Origin: Triops longicaudatus
Lineage: Eukaryota > Arthropoda > Branchiopoda > Notostraca > Triopsidae
Reading direction: 5' to 3'
Length of the DNA stretch: 64,000 nucleotides
NCBI GenBank assembly: GCA_022885665.1
Contig: JAGQDJ010000209.1
Coordinates: forward strand, 22,597 to 86,596
Below, one piece after another: positions 1 to 12,173 of this stretch. The translations under genes and the position numbers were made by a program. Each line of letters begins with the position of its first letter. Positions within the stretch are counted from its first letter, which is position 1. The notes below the pieces were generated by a model. It had not been told where the DNA came from, ran no database searches, and saw only the letters and a program-made list of their open reading frames with translations.

Positions 1-369
1 GGGGACACAACTTTGACTTGATTTCTCTCTACTTTTCCAGGGGAAAATTCTTTCTTCCTGTTCCTTTCATCTCGTCCTTAAATGAAGCTGCAAAGGGTTG
101 TCATGGACACCAATTCATAAGCCACCATAACATACTTTATACGCATTCCGTTACCAATAATCTATTCTTTAACCACATGCGAGTACCGGAGACCTAATAT
201 GTATCTAAAGATAGCTTTCCCTCAAGTTGTAGACTCGGATACGTTTCTACGCCCCCAAAGGATCAGCTAAACAAGTCACATAAATATGGGTTTCTGTAAA
301 CCTACATCGATGTTACAAAAACGCCAATAGGCAAGTTTTTTTATTGGTGTGTGAACCCAACCGATCAGT
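1..369. other. 3' flank of PIGO, no gene seen
   Basis: I see no coding region or RNA gene here. The stretch is A+T-rich and lies downstream of the PIGO stop codon, so it probably holds the PIGO 3' UTR and spacer. Confidence 0.5.
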
Positions 370-3300
370 TCAACGTATCGAACGATTTTTATTAGGCCGA
401 ACTGTAGCGGAAGTCTGCAAAGTCTGCCAAGAAATAAAAAAACCAATAGATACAAATAACACCGTTATCAAGAACGCTATGCCTTCATAGATCCAACGTG
501 GGGCGAAAATTTTCCATACCATCAGATGACGTCTGAGCATAAACGCAGCCAGGCTGGCGCAAAACAACTGTAGGGCAAAAATAATGAATAAAAAGAGAAT
601 TAGTCACCTCGTCATATTTTTCGAAAGAATACTAAAAACTATGCAAGTTACCCGCATTCCCTGGATGAGTACATAGCTTAAAACGGCCTGCGTAACTGCC
701 TGTATCGTTTCTTTACGCGAAGACTTGTTGTGTTTCGCTGGGTGTAATAAAACTGATAAAGGGAGGGCTAACGCACAGAAAATGTACGAAAAGAAACTAC
801 TGAAGAGAACCATTAAAACAGGGTACAGTGTGCTGGAATTGCTGCTATGACGCCGCCCAACAAATGCAACTTCCCAGGGAATGGAAGCAAAGTTTGTGTG
901 GTGACCGGTAGCGAAAAAGCCAAACATGGCTAATAAAGCTAAAAAGACACTAGAATTTATCGACATTTTTAGACCTAACGCTGCCATCGCCGGAATGCTT
1001 AAAATTGGCAAAGCTAAGCCATCACCGGCCAGCAATAACGCCATACTGGTGGCGAATGATAGCAAATTCCCCAGAAACTGTACTTTGTCTGAGTTAGTGA
1101 ACGCATACTTTGTACTGTAATATACAATACCTAATGCCCATGCAACGTAAAACATTTGTGGTATCAGGATAAGGTTAGTGGACGGTATATGGCCTAAAAA
1201 GAATTCGACAGACCAATGTGAAACGACAAGCGCGCCTAGACCTGCATGGTACTTCCACGCAGTCGTTTTCCCGCGTAACCAGAAGAGCGCCAAAAGGCAC
1301 GCCACACAGGCGGAGCTATAACGCAACGACAGTGCAGCGTCCACAGGCATGGCAGATAGCGTTCGATGGGCGTTGTGCGCTACGCAACTGGGGAATTGCT
1401 CTTCCCGGCAGCGAAAGTACGGAAGGGCAATACGAGCTGCCAAACTCTCTAGGGCAGTCCATGGCAAGTCATAATGGCGTAACCTTCCTCGTGGGTTAGA
1501 GATAAACATAAGCCAGAGTAAAGATTGGAATAGATGATGAGCAACATATGGCTCTTGAACCACGAAACTGTTGGAGAAAAAGGTTGCAAAGCTGGCAAGT
1601 AATAATAGTGAAATGGCTGTCGTCAGCCCGTTGCTAAGCAGCCAACTCCTAATTTGGTTACCTATACCTGACCGCCGAGGAAACATGTGACGAAAAAAGA
1701 TAAGACACGATCCTGACAGGGACAACAACAACTGAATCGTCCAGTGTACTGGCCACGCATTAGTGGCTGACAGAGCTAAGGTGACCCAACTAAGCAGAAC
1801 GGTAAACGCCCATAACCGTCTAGGAACGGCTTCCGATACCGATTCGAGAGCCAGAAAGTCTGACGCGTGAGAAATGGCCCAAACATTGCCGATGACAGCT
1901 CCGAGTAAATGAGCTAAGCCTAATGCGATATCTCTCAAGTTGAAGTGGATCCACACTTGGGTACACATCTCTTTCGCGAGGCGCAGGAAGTCATTCATAA
2001 GTGTCGCGACCCTTTTAAGCGACTGCGAATCGTTTCCTCTTCGAGCCCACTTCGAGGAAATTAATTCGTGTAACTTAATCACAGCTTCGTATTGTTGGGA
2101 ATCGAAAGGCTGCGCTTGCTGCGAATACGCTTCGAGGTATCTCCAAACCTGCGAAAGAAAATCGATATTAACTTTGTAAACGGATATTTACTATAGAAGT
2201 GTTCCAGTTACTCAAGAATACAAAAGAAGAAGAATCGGAGTAAAAGTGAGTAAGTTCACCTGAAAAAGAGAAAGAAAAAAATGAAGCGAACAACCAATTA
2301 CTTGCTGGACCGTTATATAAAGCGCCTGGCTTTGAAGGAATCCAGGCTCGGCCTTTGGGGATTGGAAGAGTTCTAGAATAGGCCGTCCCAGATTAGAGTA
2401 AGGGATAGGAATGCCAAGTAAAAGGGAAATAGTGGAAACCAAATCAATCTGGGAGATGGACGAACTAGTCGGTAGCAATGATGCGGAAAGGGGCCGTGGG
2501 CTGTAGGCAAACAAAGCAGCAGAAACCTCATCAGGACTATCCCCACCATGGTCACCTGCAAGAAAAGGCTGCGTCAGACGTTAATTAACAAAAGAAGCTT
2601 TTTTCTCGCTTTTACAGAGTGCATTATTCAAATTAAACATAATGAAGAAAAAATGGGCATTTTCCCCTTTTTCTTTCTCGTTTTCCTATTGCGTTATCTC
2701 TCTTCCTCTAACCGCACTCAGATTACCTGTTTCAGTCATGCCATGATCACCCAGGACGAGTAATAAAGTACTGTTATCTATATTTTCAGTGATGTACCTA
2801 TTTGTCGAGAGAGTGAAACGGATAAGAGTAGAACGTCAAGACTATAAAAGATTAAAAATCTTATTACCTAATTAGATCATCCATTTCTTTTAGTTTTCGC
2901 TGCATTTCGGGGTGATTGGGTCCATAACGGTGTCCGCAATGATCGACCCCCAGACAATGGGCAATTAATACGTCCCAGTCTTTGGCTTCAAGTTCTTTGC
3001 TTAATATGTCGCGTACTCCATTGTCGACCGTATCCAAATCCCAGACGTCAAAAGAAGAATAGGGATAAGATCTTTCAAATCTAAAATTTAATAGAAACTG
3101 GAGACAAATGAGGCGAATAAAAGAACCCGGTACTCTTATAGAGTAATATTTACTATCGATATATAATACGAGCATTTGTCCAGAAATATCGGTCAACACC
3201 GTGAACTAACAAAAAAATCCGTTGGTATCTTTTATATTATCAATACAAAAAATGAAAGATTCTAGAAATTCTGTTACTGTTATTGCATTACACTGGATTA

Positions 3301-3977
3301 CAAGAAACAAATACTCGCAAGTGTTTCTTCATATGGAATAAATCAAATTTAGAATATTCCAAAAAGGATTTTACGTGATTCACAGTTACTCACTGGCTAG
3401 GAAACAAGCTTAGCCACGTTTCATCTCCGATGAAGACAGTTGACTTGTTTTGACTAGTTAGTTGATGAATCCAATTATCTTCACTGAGAGACTCAGCGCC
3501 AAAATTGGAACCTGCCTCTATGAAGGTTGGAAGACTGCCTGTAGAAAGGGCTTTTAGCCTCTGCAAAGTCGTCGTAGGGGGATCTGCTATGAACTATGTA
3601 ACGAAAGGATAATAAAAGAATGGTAAAAATACCAAACGTTATTTTTATTTAATTTTAAAAAGTATTACTTTATACAGGCGAGCGTAAGTAGGTTTTTGAG
3701 TTAATAATGAATTAACGTAGTTCATTTTGTTCACGTAAAACGGCAGCGGACGGCCGTTATCCTTGACATCCACGAGAAAATCATGCCGTAACGCATCGAT
3801 GAGGAGTATAATTGCTTTGTTATAACTGGGTGGGACAAAACAGTCAATAGAGTCAGGGCAATCATTAACGTTTTGTATTTCATGTTTAGTAAGTAAGAAT
3901 CCCTTGTAAATATAGAATAATCCAACTAAATAGACATATATTAACCACAAAAACAAAAACCATGTTACACTTCTCAT
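370..3977 (-). CDS. PIGO: GPI ethanolamine phosphate transferase 3 (PIG-O)
   Basis: Adds the bridging ethanolamine phosphate to the third mannose of GPI anchors in the ER membrane. Seven exons join in phase: 3977..3669, 3593..3394, 3080..2868, 2797..2727, 2555..2302, 2148..652, 567..370, giving 913 residues (human about 1,090). Exon 1 holds a signal-anchor and the family motif DALRHDFL. Exon 2 holds DPPTTTLQRLK, with the catalytic Thr. Later exons hold LIAHCLGVDHCGH, GDHGMT and GDHGGDS, the metal-binding motifs of this alkaline-phosphatase-like fold, then IDLVSTISLLLG. Exon 6 is a long multi-pass membrane domain, and the last exon carries the diagnostic RRHLMVWKIFAP. All junctions are GT-AG. 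The donor after Met-Arg at 652 is chosen because reading on meets a stop at about 604, while splicing keeps the last transmembrane segment in frame. The motif set separates it from PIG-N and PIG-G. Confidence 0.93.
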
Positions 3978-5111
3978 TTTGAAGTAAACATGATAGCTCT
4001 CGCCATCTAGTAACGGTGTTCTTCAATAGGCACGCTGACAACTCAAATGGGTGGCGGTCTCCGTAAGTTCTGCACGTTTTTTATTTCTAGTAGAAATACG
4101 GCTATTTCTAATATTAGTTTGCAATATACTAAAGATTTTTAAGCTTTCAATTCAAACTTCAGTGGAGCACTTCTCTATTAATAATCTTCTTACGGTTTTA
4201 CTAGCGAGATAAAAATGAAAATGCACTCGGCTACGGGAAATCCGCGCAGAATATTTTTCTGTATATCTCTGCACCAGAGAGCTTTCTACCAGTATGAAAA
4301 TAACGTCAATATAGGCTATTATTTCTGACGAGTGACAAAACCGCTGCGTTATACTCCTCTCATTTTCCCCCGTTTTTTTTTTTTTTTTGTCAACTACAAC
4401 ACACTCGCCATCTATTAACGGATCATGTTCCACGTGTCGCTCTGCGGGAAATGTTCTCTTCCCGAACCTTGGAAAAGGATACGCGATCGCCGATGCACTC
4501 GAAGAATGCAAATGAGAGATTTTTTTTTTAGAAATAAATATATTTACCGTCAAACTCCACGAAGAAAGGATGCGATCAGTTTCGATTACTTTGTAGCATC
4601 GAGCTGTACCGAACTAGGTTTGCAAAGATTTTTCGGTTCGTGTTTGAGAGAAAATCTGAATAAATTTCTTGTCACTTGTTGGAAAATGGCGAATCATTCA
4701 GAACAACAGTTTTATGAGCAGCTTTCGAGTTTATTTCCGATACAATATTCTGTGTCGATTACAGGTTAGGATAACTGTCCAACATAGATTCGAATAACAT
4801 AACGTAACTTGGAGTAAATTGTATTATGCACGTGAACACAAAACAATACAGAAAATCTTTAAAGAAGACATATGTTAATTTAACACCATCACCACAAAAA
4901 AATTAGACACTGTTTGCGTAAACTTACCGACACCATCGAATAAGGTATGCGATAATAACTGAAGGTCCAGCGTAAAATGGCACAAAGCATCACAATATAG
5001 GTCTTAATTTTTCAAAACTCCTATCAAGCAAACCGCTAAGTATTGAGCAAACAAACAGCCGGTGTAGGTAATTAGGGCCACCAATGGAATGTCAAATAGA
5101 AGCTCTCAGTT
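3978..5111. other. Spacer between PIGO and OAT, with an orphan short ORF
   Basis: This holds the PIGO 5' flank and the OAT 3' flank. The only coding hint is a short plus-strand ORF at 4686..4766, described under findings. The long minus-strand ORF at 4152..4553 shows no recognisable family, and a homopolymer lies inside it. A T-run occurs near 4373-4388. Confidence 0.4.
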
Positions 5112-6703
5112 TTAATTGACATAAGTATTCACCACATTACGAATAATGTCAACGCACTGCTTAAGTTCGCTTTCACTAATGACTAAAGGTGGGGCTAAAC
5201 GAATAATATCGCCATGAGTCGGTTTGGCCAGCAAACCATGGTTCCTCAACCGCAAACACACTTCCCACGCGTCAAATTCTAGAGCAAACAGAAATGTTTA
5301 TACTGCACGCTTATCTATGAAAATTTTTACCTGGGTTGATCACTATCGCATTCAAAAGCCCTTTGCCGCGGGCCAAGTTCACCACTCTTGAATCCAACTG
5401 TCCCAATTCTCCTCTCAAAATTTTTCCCAATCTGTTGGCGTTGTCTGCCAATTTTTCTTCTTCCAAAACTTGTAACGCTACCGTGGCCACCTTGCAGGCA
5501 AGGGGATTTCCACCATAAGTAGATCCATGTTCCCCAGGTTTGATACAAAGCATAACATGATCATTTGCTAAAACGGCCGACACCTGTGAAAGATGATAGC
5601 ATCAAAATGCAGAATGTGCATTTTTTATTTCGTCATTATTTCAAATTTACCGGTAACACACCACCTGACAAAGCTTTGCCGAGGACTAAAATATCAGGCT
5701 TAACATCTTCGTAATCAACCGCAAGACGTTTGCCTGTTCTTCCAAGGCCAGTTTGGACCTCATCAGCGATCCAAAGGACTCGCTGTTTCGTACACAATTC
5801 GCGTACTTTCCGCAAATAGCCTTCTTTTGGTACGACGACGCCCGCTTCACCTTGAATTGGCTCCATCATAAAGGCACATACGTTAGGATGCTGCAACGCG
5901 GCTTCTAAAGCGGGAATATCATCGTAAGGGATAATCTCGAAACCGGGCATGTATGGCCCAAAGCCCCCATAAGAAGACGGGTCCGTAGAACTCGAAATAG
6001 CTGCTAAGGTTCGGCCCCAGAAATTGCCTTCTACGAAAATAATTTTCGCTTCATTGGCAGGGATGCCTTTGTGCTTATATCCCCACTTCCTGGCTAATTT
6101 GCAGGCAGTTTCGCCACCTTCAACACCTTTCGAAAAATAAAATATTAATTTTATTTTGACAACTTCTGCGTGAAGTTAAATAAAAACCTGTGTTCATGGG
6201 AAGGACTTTATCATAGTCAAAAAGCTTAGTAATATATTCCTCGTATTCTCCCAGGCAATCCGAGTAAAAGGCGCGGGAAGTCAAGGTCAGAATGTCCGCT
6301 TGTTTCTTGAGCGCTTCAATGATGCGAGGATGGCAATGACCTTGATTAACTGCGGAGTATGCGCTCAGGAAATCGAAGTACTCACGCCCCTCAACGTCCC
6401 ATACTTTCGCTCCTGTAAAAGTATTTATAACATCTCGTAAAGGCTTATAATGGTTGGGTGAGACGTGATAGAATGTTTTGAGTTACCTTTGGCTTTACAT
6501 AAAGCAACTGGAAGGGGATGATAATTGTGCGCTCCGTAGCGTAATTCCCGTTCAAAGACCGCCATCGATTTAGGTCCTAAGCCAGCGAATTCAGAAGCCT
6601 GTCCCGAATCGGCTGCCGCTGCAGCTTTTTGGCTTGCTTTACGTCGTACCAAGTTCCATTGTCTCAGGTTTGAGATAAGAAAACGCGATGTAGAAGAATT
6701 CAT
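5112..6703 (-). CDS. OAT: Ornithine aminotransferase, mitochondrial
   Basis: A PLP enzyme that converts ornithine and 2-oxoglutarate to glutamate semialdehyde and glutamate in the mitochondrial matrix. Five coding exons join in phase: 6703..6487, 6412..6188, 6126..5651, 5583..5331, 5278..5112, giving 445 residues (human 439). The N-terminus MNSSTSRFLISNLRQW with the following Arg/Lys-rich stretch looks like a mitochondrial presequence. Visible motifs are GVEGGETACKLARKWGY, WIADEVQTGLGRTGK (PLP aspartate) and DILVLGKALSGG, with the Schiff-base lysine at about residue 298. The C-terminus is the typical small-domain ending. A CAG acceptor just upstream of the ATG (about 6712) suggests a non-coding first exon further upstream. 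No key residue is missing. Confidence 0.97.
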
Positions 6704-8406
6704 GACGGAAGTGGCCTGCAATAGGAGTGCGAAGACTTGTCAGTAATACGTTAAGGGAAACTTCCTTCGGAAACAGTAGAAATTTGTCCTAGTACTAGCA
6801 CAGAAACTCTGCAGACAACTTGTTTACTAACAATATATCGCATCGTGTAGATCGTATCGGGTTTTCAGGTAGATGTTGCAATCGGAAAGACAAACGAAAC
6901 ATGAGAAGGGTTAGTTTCTGTACATAGGCAGTTTTTTTTTTTAATTCACTTCCATATCCACATTGAGAAGATGCAATGCTGACGGAGAAAATTCCGTTTA
7001 GAGATTTGAAATCAAAGCATGGAACGTTAGAATAATGCACTTTTCGGAATAAATGTGGACATTAATGTCAACCTCGTTATAGAAAAATCTTGAATTTTTT
7101 TTTTTAGACGCAATCCAAAAAATCAAGATGGCAAATCGAACAATTGTGTCATTTCGGATAATAGAGTTAAAAGCAAATGTGATAGTTTCCTCGAATACGA
7201 CCTACGTGTTAATCGTAATGTCCCAAGAGATTAGTGATACCGCGAATGCCAATAATCAAATATTTTTTCGCGCAGCGAAATTCTTTGTTACTTTGAGTCA
7301 CTTTTAATTTAATAAGGACTTAAGAAAAGAAAAGGTCCGAACGTCAGGAAATACGCAGATTGTTGATGACGCTTCTCCTGTAGAAATTACTAGCCATGGT
7401 CACGAAGCAGAAATTAATTAACTAAATTCGGTAGCTAAGACTCCGAGAAATGAGGACGTGGAGTTTAATTTGACTTACTTGTTATTAGGAAACAAGTTGT
7501 GGTTTTTTGTTTGTTTGTTTGCTATAAACAAGCACAATGCTCTAATTTTGCATCGCTGTGTAAAAAAAATAGCGTTCGAACTTACAGCGACGGAGAAGAC
7601 GAGAAAGGAAACTGACCAATATAAGCCTGCGTATAAGACTTTTAAATCCAGGAGTTCCGGCGTAGCAATATACGAAAAACAGCTTTAAAAATGTAGTTTA
7701 CGAGTAAAGAGATTCCGACCACGTAAACCGGGATAAGAAAAAACACGCAATGAGACAAACAAGGATGTTTGTGATCAGCACATGTATATGCTAACGAGAC
7801 TTCAAACCTCAACTGAGGTTGGCAGACTCGGACTCTGGCGCTCTTCCAGGTTTGTTGCCAGTAGAAAATTCTTAACCAAGGCCATCACCTTGGCTTTTAT
7901 GTAGGAAAAAAACAAGATTAACAGATTAACCCAGACACTGCAGGGCACCGTGCATTTTCTAGACTTAGAAGGGACACCATAAAGACCTGTGAAAAACAGA
8001 AAACCGGTCCTTCCTCAATTTCAATACGGCCTAAACAGTCTCAAAAACCCCGTTAGCAACCAGCAAATCGTTGGCTGGGCTTCGTAGTTCAGGTTGATAC
8101 CTGTTTATACAACACCGCTTTTCTACTTTTGGAAATTTGGGATGCACGGTTTTGTACTACACATGATTTAGTACATTCCAAAATAAACCTGAAAATGTAA
8201 ATCTACGAGAACAATAGAACGAAACTTATGAAATTTTATTAGTTTATTGTTGGGACATTTATTTCCTTCCAGAATCATACGTACAGTTAAGCACTTAGTA
8301 CATAATCATTTTTCAGAAAAATTTTCATCCACTAGAGAACAAGTGAGGCATCGACGGTTGCTTTGTTCTTTTCATATGTGAGCGGAAAACTAAATCAATC
8401 ATTAAA
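6704..8406. other. Intergenic region between OAT and HPDL
   Basis: No protein family is recognisable. It probably contains the non-coding first exon and promoter of OAT and the 3' UTR of HPDL. A 59-codon plus-strand ORF begins at 7128 (MANRTIVSFRIIEL...). It has no recognisable domain and no visible splice partner. A double-hairpin sequence at 7820-7917 is listed separately. Confidence 0.4.
7820..7917 (+). ncRNA. Candidate H/ACA-box snoRNA-like double hairpin
   Basis: The first hairpin has a 5-bp outer stem TGGCA/TGCCA (7820-7824 with 7856-7860), an internal loop, and an inner stem CTGG/CCAG (7835-7838 with 7846-7849). It is followed by AGAAAA (7863-7868), which fits the H box ANANNA, 14 nt after the inner stem. 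The second hairpin has outer stem TTCTT/AGGAA (7869-7873 with 7903-7907, one G-U pair) and inner stem CCAAGG/CCTTGG (7876-7881 with 7888-7893). It is followed by ACA at 7912-7914. This hairpin-H-hairpin-ACA order is that of H/ACA RNAs. At about 98 nt it is short for the class, and the second pocket spacing (18 nt) is longer than usual. It could be chance. Confidence 0.18.
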
Positions 8407-9816
8407 TCAGCTGGCTGTAACTAGATTCCACGCCTCGTCTAATTTCCGTTGTTCGTCAATGGATCTCGCTAACGCTGTCACATTGCCAGATCCGAATCCT
8501 TTAGCACCTTTTCGTTGAGCAACTTCCAAAAAGAAAGTTTCTTCATCGAAGAGCGGCATGGTAAAAATTTGCAGAAGAAACTTATCTTCCCCCGTGTCGG
8601 CAGCTTCCGCGTCAGCTTCTGAGTCGATTAGAATTCCTAGCCTCTTGAATACTTTTGGGTCCTCATCTGCCTTCTTGATCTCCTCCTCTTTATCCTAACA
8701 CATTGAGCATCTGGAATACGTATTTAGCTGGTATAGATTAACTTTACCTTACGATAATACGCATTTGGTGGCGTACGGAATATAATTCCGTTATCAGTCA
8801 TGGTTTGCACTGCTTTCGGTAGTGACGGCGAATGTAGGGCGATGTGTTGGACTCCAGGTCCTTTATGCTGGTCCAAAAAAGCTTCAATGTGCCCATTCGC
8901 TATTCAGTTAAATATGAAGTAAAATATAAATATAACTGAAAAATGTATAAATAAAAAAGTCTAAAAAAAAATAAGAAATTGAAAGTCGATCCCCAACGTA
9001 CGACATTCAGCAAGAGATTCAGCTAATACGATTCTTAGCGCAGAGTCGCTTTCATCTTCGGAAGATTCGATCCCACTTTCGGAGCAGCGCCAGTAGTTCA
9101 TAGCTTTGAGTCTCATTCCAATCGGCGAGTCAATTTTTAATCCTTCATATGGATCATCCAATCTAATCCAAAGTCCAGTATTACATTATTATGGCATCAA
9201 TAGCTTTTTGTTCTACCGGTTCGTCATGAAGCGTTTCATTCCGAAAACTTTCCCGTACCAATCTATTATCGACTGGGATTCTCCTGGTCGGCAAACAAAT
9301 GTAACGTGATCGAGATGCGTGGTAACAGGTTTATTTACGACTCGTATTTCATCTGAGGTAGTATCTGGGGCCGCGAACGTGGGCAAAAACGGACCCTTGT
9401 AATTTCTTTTGTCAAGAAGCGTATGGACAATGTTTCCACAGCACGAGCCCAGAATAGAATAGCGAACGGTTCCCCAGGAATCCTTAACATCTTCTGGTGC
9501 TCGAACTAGCTTTGACCCGAGGTCAAGAGCGCGCTGTGTGACTACGTCAACGTCTTGGACCTCAAGGGCAACATTAAATACGGAGTTGACCGAGTGGTGG
9601 GTCAGGTTTTCGCAGCAGTGGACCTCAAACGGTTCCCTGGTGGTGGTCAAGCTTTTTTGTCGCTCTGTTACTAAAAACGTTGAGTTGCCAGCATTGAGCA
9701 CCCATTGAATGCTTGATGGAGTAGTGCGGCACGCCAGGAGAGAAAAACCTAATTTGTGGCAGAAATATGATGTCACGGGTTTTCCGCGCGCGACACACAT
9801 CTCAACGTGATGAAGA
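8407..9816 (-). CDS. HPDL: 4-hydroxyphenylpyruvate dioxygenase-like protein (HPDL), 5' end missing
   Basis: A VOC-fold non-heme iron dioxygenase. Human HPDL is a mitochondrial enzyme that makes 4-hydroxymandelate for the coenzyme Q head group (established knowledge). Exons seen: 9816..9217, 9162..9002, 8899..8748, 8694..8407. These are in phase and cover about 400 residues (human 371). The iron triad is visible as HLDHVTFV, GVQHIALHS and FFLEVAQRKGAKGFG. The motifs NGHIEAFLDQHKGPGVQH and GILIDSEAD...FLLQIFTMPLF favour HPDL over HPD, which lacks the 'EAF' stretch. The first visible exon starts with an AG acceptor and no ATG, so a short upstream exon with the start codon is missing from this model. 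An acidic Ser-rich stretch (SESGIESSEDESDS) interrupts the second half. Confidence 0.88.
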
Positions 9817-9839
9817 CTACCGGGGAAAGAAAGGTACAA

Positions 9840-12173
9840 TTAGTGAGATGTGACGCGCAATGTTCACGTTAAGTTGACAAAAGCAAAAAACATATGCAAC
9901 CCTCAATATCGTAAAATGGTCGCCAAAAAATAGTTGTACGAAAAATGTTTGCCGGATATCGGGACTGATGTGCATGGCACGCCCTGACGTGCCACTCTTG
10001 AACCTGGCTTGTCCGTGCCGTGACAAGCCGGACGGCTACCAGCAAGTCAGGGGTTGCAGACAAGCAGGCAGGCTACAACCGCACAATTTTCCAGCGAATA
10101 TGCCAAACACGTTAAAACGATCAAATTGTTATGGGATAATAAAGAAACAACGTACTGTAACGCAGGTCGTGGCGGGCAGGTCTTGACATGGTGGTTGTAA
10201 GTTCGATTTACTACACGTAAGCCGTAAATGCTCGAGATTCCTTGCAGTTTTCTTTACAAATCTGCAAATATGAGAATAAGTGCTATATAACAATTAGTAC
10301 AGTTACCTTCGCAGTAAAGTACAACTTGCCATCTCACGTTAGTCAGGACTCCGCTAAAACGGAACCGAGATCAATACCTCTCTTAAGACTAAAGTATACC
10401 ATTATTATTTACTCAGTGAAAAATATTTAAAAGTTACTTCTCTAAATCTTGCTAGTCAGAGATCCAGGATGGTTTTGTTTACAAAACACTTCTTAAAGTT
10501 GTGAACGGCGAACCATTGGAATTTTTCAATTAAGCTTTAATAGATAGAAATTAATTGGGAAGTGGGCTTATTGAAGTGGTTTGCGAGCTTAAAGAACTCC
10601 CAAATTTCTCTCCGACTTATGTGATTCTCTTTGCAATTGGGTAATGACCGCCTTTGATTTGTTGGAGTGTTTGGTGGGAAAAATTTTCAAATATTGAACA
10701 CATTAAAAAACAATTTTTCTTTATACTCAAATAGTTAAAGTAATACTCACAAATATTCTGAAGGCCTCATCGAGGTATCCAATTCCACATAGTTAGGTTT
10801 GCATATTCCAGAGATTTACGGGTAAAGTTATGTAAAACTATTAAAACCAAACTTTACGAGAGTCTTGATTACTGTTAAATATACATATAAAAAGTTCCTC
10901 CTATCCTATAAATCTATAGTGAAAGCTTTTTATTATTTAAAAAAAATCCTCGAAGGAAAACAACGTCTGTCTATGACTTTAAAAAGCAGTGAGCAATGTT
11001 CACGACTGTGAAATGCACGTAATTTTTACTTAGTCAAAAATTCCAAGCTTTCTTAGACATCAACATACTTTTCGTTTTTTTTTCCAAATTTATATCTTTC
11101 GGTGTGAACCAAGCTCGTTTTCTTAACATAATGATCATTTTATACAATAGTGTTTATATTTAAAAAAATTGTCAGATGAGCCATCCCGAAGTTATTGTAC
11201 GTCAAGTCGAATTTGAGTGAAAAGGTTATGACAACAGCAACTAAAAAACGGCACTTTCAATATTTGGTCTACAGTCATACAAACAATGTTCAGTGCCGTG
11301 ACGCTGAACAAATTTGTTCATTTCTGAATTCGACAAAGTAAAAAATTTATTTAACTCGGTTTTGAAAATCACTAAACCACTGAAAACGCCAAACTTCACA
11401 AGTAAAAGCGAACCGTAACTCGATGAAAAGTTTGTAAGCCATTCAGCTGTGCTTGCGAAATCGTCCGCAGAATTTTCTAAAAAGTGAAAGCCTACGGTAC
11501 CAGATGTAACGATAAAAGTACACAATTTGAGATTTCGACGAACAAAAAAATAATACAAGTTAAATCAAGTTTGAATTTCTAATCAATCCCTCCTCATTTT
11601 GTGGTTGTAAAAAATTGTTACTATCTCATTTATATATTGGCTATCTTACCCCAAATCAGAACAGCTTCTACCCAATTTTGGGTAATTTGCCACTATTCGG
11701 TGTGCAATGATATATACTGAGAATTTCCTTCTGTTGGAATTTTGCAGAATCACTTCGAACTTTATTTCTTTCTCACTTTAGAGAGGCTTCTGAAGCTTTT
11801 ACTGTATTGTATTTGGACATATTTTGCGAGACACCCTTAGGCAGATAAATACCCATAACTAAAAATTGCACTTTAAGCTTTTTTACAGGTGATTTCAGGT
11901 TCTCTTAAGTAATCTAAATTAATGATACGGTGCGCAACGTGAGGTGGCACATGACTGCACTTACCTAGACAAAAATATTTTTTTTTCTGTTAGATCTGGT
12001 CATCTCATTGATTACTCGTCCCATATCCCGAGGTCACCATAAAATAATTCACCATTGGCTATTTCAGATATGAACAGGTAGCAAGAGTAGCCCAAACTGG
12101 TTGGCTGTATGCCCCGCCCAATATAACAACTTTGTCAACAATTCGGTCGTCGGATGTTTACAGTGCTTAGAAA
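9840..12173. other. Spacer between divergent HPDL and HTATIP2
   Basis: No gene is recognised. The HPDL first exon and promoter must lie in the first few hundred bases. A 105-codon minus-strand frame at 11241-11558 begins with TTG, not ATG, and matches nothing I know. Two adjacent perfect hairpins at 9975-9994 and 10004-10031 are listed separately. Confidence 0.4.
9975..10031. repeat. Two adjacent GC-rich inverted repeats (hairpins)
   Basis: Hairpin 1 pairs TGGCACG (9975-9981) with CGTGCCA (9988-9994) around a 6-nt loop. Hairpin 2 pairs CTGGCTTGTC (10004-10013) with GACAAGCCGG (10022-10031) around an 8-nt loop, with one G-T mismatch. Both lie just upstream of the visible HPDL exons. They could be structured 5' UTR or binding sites; no function is shown. 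Confidence 0.45.

Noticed and set aside
4152..4553. 133-codon minus-strand ORF upstream of PIGO
   Set aside because: No family resemblance, contains a homopolymer, and overlaps another chance ORF on the other strand.
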